Origin: Deltaproteobacteria bacterium
Lineage (GTDB): Bacteria > Desulfobacterota > Deferrimicrobia > Deferrimicrobiales > Deferrimicrobiaceae
Assembly: GCA_003105225.1 (NCBI GenBank)
Contig: PQAK01000188.1
Location: 1 to 8,582 of the forward strand
DNA: 8,582 nt
Direction of reading: 5' to 3'
Below, piece after piece: positions 5,495 to 8,582 of this stretch. The notes under the pieces are model-generated. The model was given only the letters and a program-made list of their open reading frames with translations, had not been told where the DNA came from and did not search any database. Made by a program: the position numbers and the translations under genes. Every line of letters begins with the position of its first letter. Within the stretch, counting starts at the first letter, position 1.

Positions 5495-6490
5495 ATGGGG
5501 CTTCTCGTCACGGAACGGCTGGAGGACGTCTCCACCGAGGAGTGGGACGACGTTCTCGCGCGCTCCCGGCGCCCTTCCCCCTTCCTCTCCCGCCGATTCC
5601 TTATCCCCTGGACGAAGGCGTTCGCCGCCGGGCGCCCCCTGCGCATCGCGCGGTGGGAACGGGAGGGGCGGGCTGAAGGCTTCCTTTTCCTGTACCGGGA
5701 AGCGGGGGCCGGCGGGGGGGAGCTTCTCGGCGGGGATCAGGTGTCCGACTCCCTGGACGCGGTGGCGGCGGCGGGCCTGGAAGGAGCGTTCTGGTCGGAA
5801 TTTTTGGGATCCCCGCGGGAGATGCTGGCGGAAGGCCCGATCCGTCTGCCGAGCCTGGTGGAGGGAGCGCCTTCGCTTTCCGTGCTCCCAGGGATCTGCA
5901 GGGAGCGGGGGGTCGCCTTCGTCGTGGAGGAAGCGGACCGTTCCCCCTTCATCCCTCTCCCGGAGAACTTCGAAGCGTATCTCGAACGGCTCGGGAAAAA
6001 GGAGCGGCACGAGCTGCGCCGGAAGCTGCGGCGCGCCGAGGAGTCGGAACCCCATCTCGCGTTGCGGGTGACCGGGACGGCGGAGGAGCTCTCGCGGGAC
6101 TTTCCCTCCTTCCTGGAGCTGCACCGCAGGAGCCATCCCGAGAAACGCCGGTTCATGGACGACCGCATGGCGGCATTCTTCCGCGAGGTGGCCGAAGGGT
6201 TCCTGTCCGCCGGCCTTCTGCGGCTGGCGTTCCTGCGAGGCGCGGAAGGGGACCTCGCCTCCGCGTTCCAGATCGAGCACGACGGGGCTCTCCTCCTCTA
6301 CAATTCCGGCTTCGACCCCGCCGCGGGGGCCCGCATGAGCCCCGGGATGGTCCTGCTGGCGCGCTGCATCGAGGACGCGATCCGGACCGGGATCCGGGAA
6401 TACGACTTTCTCCGGGGGCGGGAGCGGTACAAGTACGACCTGGGCGGCAGGGACCGGATCGTGTACCGGGCGGTTCTTTCCCTCCCGTGA
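5495..6490 (+). CDS. GNAT-fold acyltransferase, BioF2/CelD type (Acetyltransf_6)
   Basis: A 331-residue protein of the double-GNAT family that includes CelD/BcsL-like and FemAB-related enzymes, which usually transfer acyl or aminoacyl groups to sugars, polysaccharides or their precursors. The N-terminal part (LSRRFLIPWTKAF, then LRIARW) is the degenerate GNAT half. The second half carries the basic family helix YLERLGKKERHELRRKLRR at about 165-185. Then come LELHRRSHPEKRRFMDD, the strand pair ASAFQIEHDGALLLYNSGFD and, near the C-terminus, the characteristic YDFLRGRERYKYDLGG. No signal peptide or membrane span is seen, so it acts in the cytoplasm. The ATG at 5495 has a poor ribosome site and probably depends on coupling to the lipoprotein gene. 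Its stop overlaps the next gene's start as GTGA. The acyl donor and acceptor are unknown; the glycosyltransferase next door suggests a sugar acceptor. Confidence 0.88.
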   Translation: MGLLVTERLEDVSTEEWDDVLARSRRPSPFLSRRFLIPWTKAFAAGRPLRIARWEREGRAEGFLFLYREAGAGGGELLGGDQVSDSLDAVAAAGLEGAFWSEFLGSPREMLAEGPIRLPSLVEGAPSLSVLPGICRERGVAFVVEEADRSPFIPLPENFEAYLERLGKKERHELRRKLRRAEESEPHLALRVTGTAEELSRDFPSFLELHRRSHPEKRRFMDDRMAAFFREVAEGFLSAGLLRLAFLRGAEGDLASAFQIEHDGALLLYNSGFDPAAGARMSPGMVLLARCIEDAIRTGIREYDFLRGRERYKYDLGGRDRIVYRAVLSLP

Positions 6491-7668
6491 ATCACCTCCT
6501 GTTCTGCTACCACACCTGCCCGATGGAGGAGCCCGGCGTCGGTCTGTCGGGCGGGATGAACGTTTTCCTGCGCGGCCTTCTTCCGGGCCTCGCGGCACAG
6601 GGCATCCGCACGGACGTGCTCACGCGGGGGAAGGGGGAGGAGCCGGAGGTCTCCCGGCCGTTTCCCGGCGTCCGCATCTTCCACCTCCCGTGCGGCTGGA
6701 GGGAACCTTCCACCCGCGAGTCGGCGGTCGATTCCCTCCCGCGGTTCGTGGGAAGCGCAAGGGACCTGCTGGCGAAACGCGCCTCGCTCTATGACGTTGT
6801 CTCCGCCCACTACTGGATGTCCGGCATCGCCTGCCTCGAGGCCGGGCTGCGCCTTCCCCCGCCGGTGTTCTCCTATCACACCATCGAGGCGCTGAAGGAA
6901 GGCGCCGCGCCGGCTTCCGCACCCGGCCTGTCCGCCGTTCGGAGGGCGGCCGAAGGGCGGCTCTCCCGGGAAGCCTCCCGCGTGGTCTGCTTCTCCGGGA
7001 ACGACCTGGCCAGGACCGTGGAGATCTTCCCCTCCGCGGCGGGGAAAGGGGCGGTCATCCCGCCCGGGATCGATGACGGTTTCCGTGCCCCTCCCCCGAG
7101 GGCGGAGGCAAGGCGCATGCGCGGCATCCCTTCCGGATGCTTCCTGTTCCTGCTCGCCGCCCGAAAGGACCCTGGAAAGAACGTGGACGCCGCGATCGAT
7201 GCGTTCCGGGCCCTCCGGTCGGAGGAAGGGGCGCGGCTCCGGCTCCTGGTCGCGGGGCAGAAGCCTCCCCCCGGCCGGCTTCCGGACGGCGTCGCCTGCG
7301 CCGGCCCGGTTCCCCACGCGGAGATGCCCGGGCTCCTCGCGGCGGCGGACGCGGTGCTCTGTCCCTCTTCCTACGAGTCGTTCGGCCTGGTCCCGCTGGA
7401 GGCGATGGCCGCGGGCAGGCCGGTGATCGCGCCGTGGACGGGATTCTGGGGGGATACGATCCGCGCGGAAGGCGGCGGGGCCGGCTATGCCCCCGACGCG
7501 CCTTCGGGGCTCGTCGATGCGATGCGGGCCGTCTGCCGGGACGAGGCGCTGCGTGCCCGCCTGGCCGGGGAAGGGGTGAAAATCGCCGCGCGCTTTACGT
7601 GGGAAACGTGCACGTCGTCGTGGGCGGCGCTTCTGTCGAGCGCCGCCAGGTCCGGTAGTCCGCGATGA
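6487..7668 (+). CDS. GT-B family 4 glycosyltransferase, MshA-like
   Basis: A 393-residue retaining glycosyltransferase. The N-terminal domain holds SGGMNVFLRGLLPGL (21-35) with N25, SAHYWMSG with Y109, YHT with T132, and R152/R153. These line up with the residues I recall for binding inositol phosphate in Corynebacterium glutamicum MshA (N25, Y110, T134, R154). The phosphate-contacting K78 of MshA seems replaced by R77. The C-terminal domain has VIPPGID, the donor pair R226 and K231 (ARKDPGK), and the EX7E motif E297-E305 (ESFGLVPLE). GT4 enzymes use nucleotide sugars in the cytoplasm; MshA uses UDP-GlcNAc. The GTG start at 6487 overlaps the GNAT stop as GTGA, implying translational coupling. 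The C-terminus (FTWETCTSSW) runs 74 bases into the convergent ino1 gene. GT4 membership is firm; the MshA-like acceptor is inferred. Other options are a sucrose-phosphate or lipid-linked acceptor. Confidence 0.9.
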   Translation: MNHLLFCYHTCPMEEPGVGLSGGMNVFLRGLLPGLAAQGIRTDVLTRGKGEEPEVSRPFPGVRIFHLPCGWREPSTRESAVDSLPRFVGSARDLLAKRASLYDVVSAHYWMSGIACLEAGLRLPPPVFSYHTIEALKEGAAPASAPGLSAVRRAAEGRLSREASRVVCFSGNDLARTVEIFPSAAGKGAVIPPGIDDGFRAPPPRAEARRMRGIPSGCFLFLLAARKDPGKNVDAAIDAFRALRSEEGARLRLLVAGQKPPPGRLPDGVACAGPVPHAEMPGLLAAADAVLCPSSYESFGLVPLEAMAAGRPVIAPWTGFWGDTIRAEGGGAGYAPDAPSGLVDAMRAVCRDEALRARLAGEGVKIAARFTWETCTSSWAALLSSAARSGSPR

Positions 7669-8582
7669 ACTCCTCCACCTCCCTGCGTCCCTCGTCGTCG
7701 GGCAGCTGGACGGGAGGATGCTTCATGAAGTAGGCGGAAGGGGCGAGCAGCGGCCCGGAAAACCCCATGTCCCTGCCCAGCCGGCACAGGCGGATGACGT
7801 CGATCCCCACCCCGGCGCTGTTCGGCGAGTCGGTCACCGACAGGCGCAGCTCCACCTCGATCGGCAGCCCGCCGAACCCTTCCCCCTCGATCCGCAGGAA
7901 GCAGAGCTTGTTGTCCTTCTGCCAGGGGACGTAGTCGGACGGCCCGATGTGGACGTCGTCGGGGGCGATGGCGTGGGTGAGGACGGTCGTCACCGCCTCG
8001 GTCTTGGAGATCCTCTTCGATTCGAGCCGCTGCCGGTTCAGCATGTTCAGGAAGTCCGTGTTCCCGCCGGTGTTCAGCTGGTACGTGCGGCGCACCCGGA
8101 TCCCCCGTTCCGAGAACAGGCGGGCCAGGGCGCGGTGCACGATCGTGGCGCCGAGCTGCGACTTGATGTCGTCCCCGATGATCGGGATCCCGCGCTGCCG
8201 GAACCGCTCCGACCACGCCGGGTCCGAGGCGATGAAAACGGGGATGCAGTTCACGAGGGAAACGCCGGCGGCGAGACAGGCTTCCGCGTAGAAGCGGGCC
8301 GCCTTCTCGGAGCCCACCGGCAGGTAGCTCACCAGGATCTCGGTTCCGGATTCGCGAAGCGTCTTTTCCACGTCGCATGGAGGATCGTCCGCGGGGAGGA
8401 ACGTCTGGTCCTCCGGGTAGTCGCGCATGTGCGGGGCCACCCCGTCGAGCACGGGTCCCATGCGGACGACCGGGCCGCCGCCCGGCATGCCGGGAACGAA
8501 CCGCTTCGTGCAGTTGGGCGCGGAGAAGATCGCCTCGCCGACGGGGCGGCCGACCTTCCGGCGGTCGATGTCGAACGCCGCC
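7595..8582 (-). CDS. ino1: Myo-inositol-1-phosphate synthase (N-terminus beyond the right edge)
   Basis: The enzyme turns glucose 6-phosphate into 1L-myo-inositol 1-phosphate (also numbered 3-phosphate) by an NAD-dependent cyclisation. The last 328 residues are visible, starting at AAFDIDRRKVGRPV. An estimated 40-60 residues with the GxGxxG NAD-binding loop are missing. Landmarks are GPVLDGVAPHM, SYLPVGSEKAARFYAEA, LVNCIPVF, DDIKSQLGATIVHR with the conserved lysine, the NTGGNTDFLNML signature, SKTEAVTT, and IGPSDYVPWQKDNK. The overall form is the shorter bacterial/archaeal type, not the eukaryotic one. Stop TAA at 7597-7595. Its last 24 codons overlap the end of the glycosyltransferase on the other strand. 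The product is a precursor of phosphatidylinositol, inositol compatible solutes or inositol glycosides such as mycothiol; which one applies here depends on genes outside the window. Confidence 0.93.
   Translation of the reverse strand, partial: AAFDIDRRKVGRPVGEAIFSAPNCTKRFVPGMPGGGPVVRMGPVLDGVAPHMRDYPEDQTFLPADDPPCDVEKTLRESGTEILVSYLPVGSEKAARFYAEACLAAGVSLVNCIPVFIASDPAWSERFRQRGIPIIGDDIKSQLGATIVHRALARLFSERGIRVRRTYQLNTGGNTDFLNMLNRQRLESKRISKTEAVTTVLTHAIAPDDVHIGPSDYVPWQKDNKLCFLRIEGEGFGGLPIEVELRLSVTDSPNSAGVGIDVIRLCRLGRDMGFSGPLLAPSAYFMKHPPVQLPDDEGRREVEEFIADYRTWRRSTEAPPTTTCTFPT

Noticed and set aside
4863..8582. A complete mycothiol biosynthesis cluster
   Set aside because: Only a possible first-step enzyme and the inositol source are present. 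No deacetylase (MshB) or cysteine ligase (MshC) motifs were found, and the GNAT is not of the MshD type.

Overview
The window is high-GC, densely packed bacterial chromosome. It contains a flgM-type anti-sigma factor with a sigma-28-like promoter, an NtrC-class regulator, a lipoprotein with a signal peptide, and family variants that resemble those of deltaproteobacteria (Desulfobacterota-like). That points to a flagellated Gram-negative organism; the lineage is inferred from sequence style only. No tRNA, rRNA, CRISPR array, insertion sequence or phage gene was seen.

Layout. (1) 1-1376: an NtrC-family sigma-54 response regulator runs leftward off the left edge. Divergent from it lies flgM, 77 aa, with a good sigma-28 promoter match, followed by a small HExxH metallopeptidase of the Zincin_1 type and a probable terminator. 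(2) 1377-2448: a short leader rich in inverted repeats precedes an unrecognised 314-aa, beta-rich protein. (3) 2461-4706, minus strand: a class I/II PLP aminotransferase is followed by a HisC-type histidinol-phosphate aminotransferase, coupled through a TTGA stop/start overlap. (4) 4707-4862: a divergent promoter region. (5) 4863-7668, plus strand: a probable operon of an envelope lipoprotein, a BioF2/CelD-type GNAT acyltransferase and a GT-B glycosyltransferase that resembles MshA. (6) 7595-8582, minus strand: myo-inositol-1-phosphate synthase (Ino1), cut by the right edge and converging on the glycosyltransferase with a 74-bp overlap of coding ends.

The most interesting lead is region 5 to 6. 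A glycosyltransferase with MshA-like acceptor-site motifs sits tail-to-tail with the enzyme that makes inositol phosphate, the acceptor MshA uses, and directly downstream of a GNAT acyltransferase. This suggests an inositol-glycoside pathway, possibly related to the first steps of mycothiol synthesis, in a non-actinobacterium. It is inference: no MshB- or MshC-like gene is in the window. The second lead is the flgM control region, where the regulator and flgM share a divergent intergenic segment.
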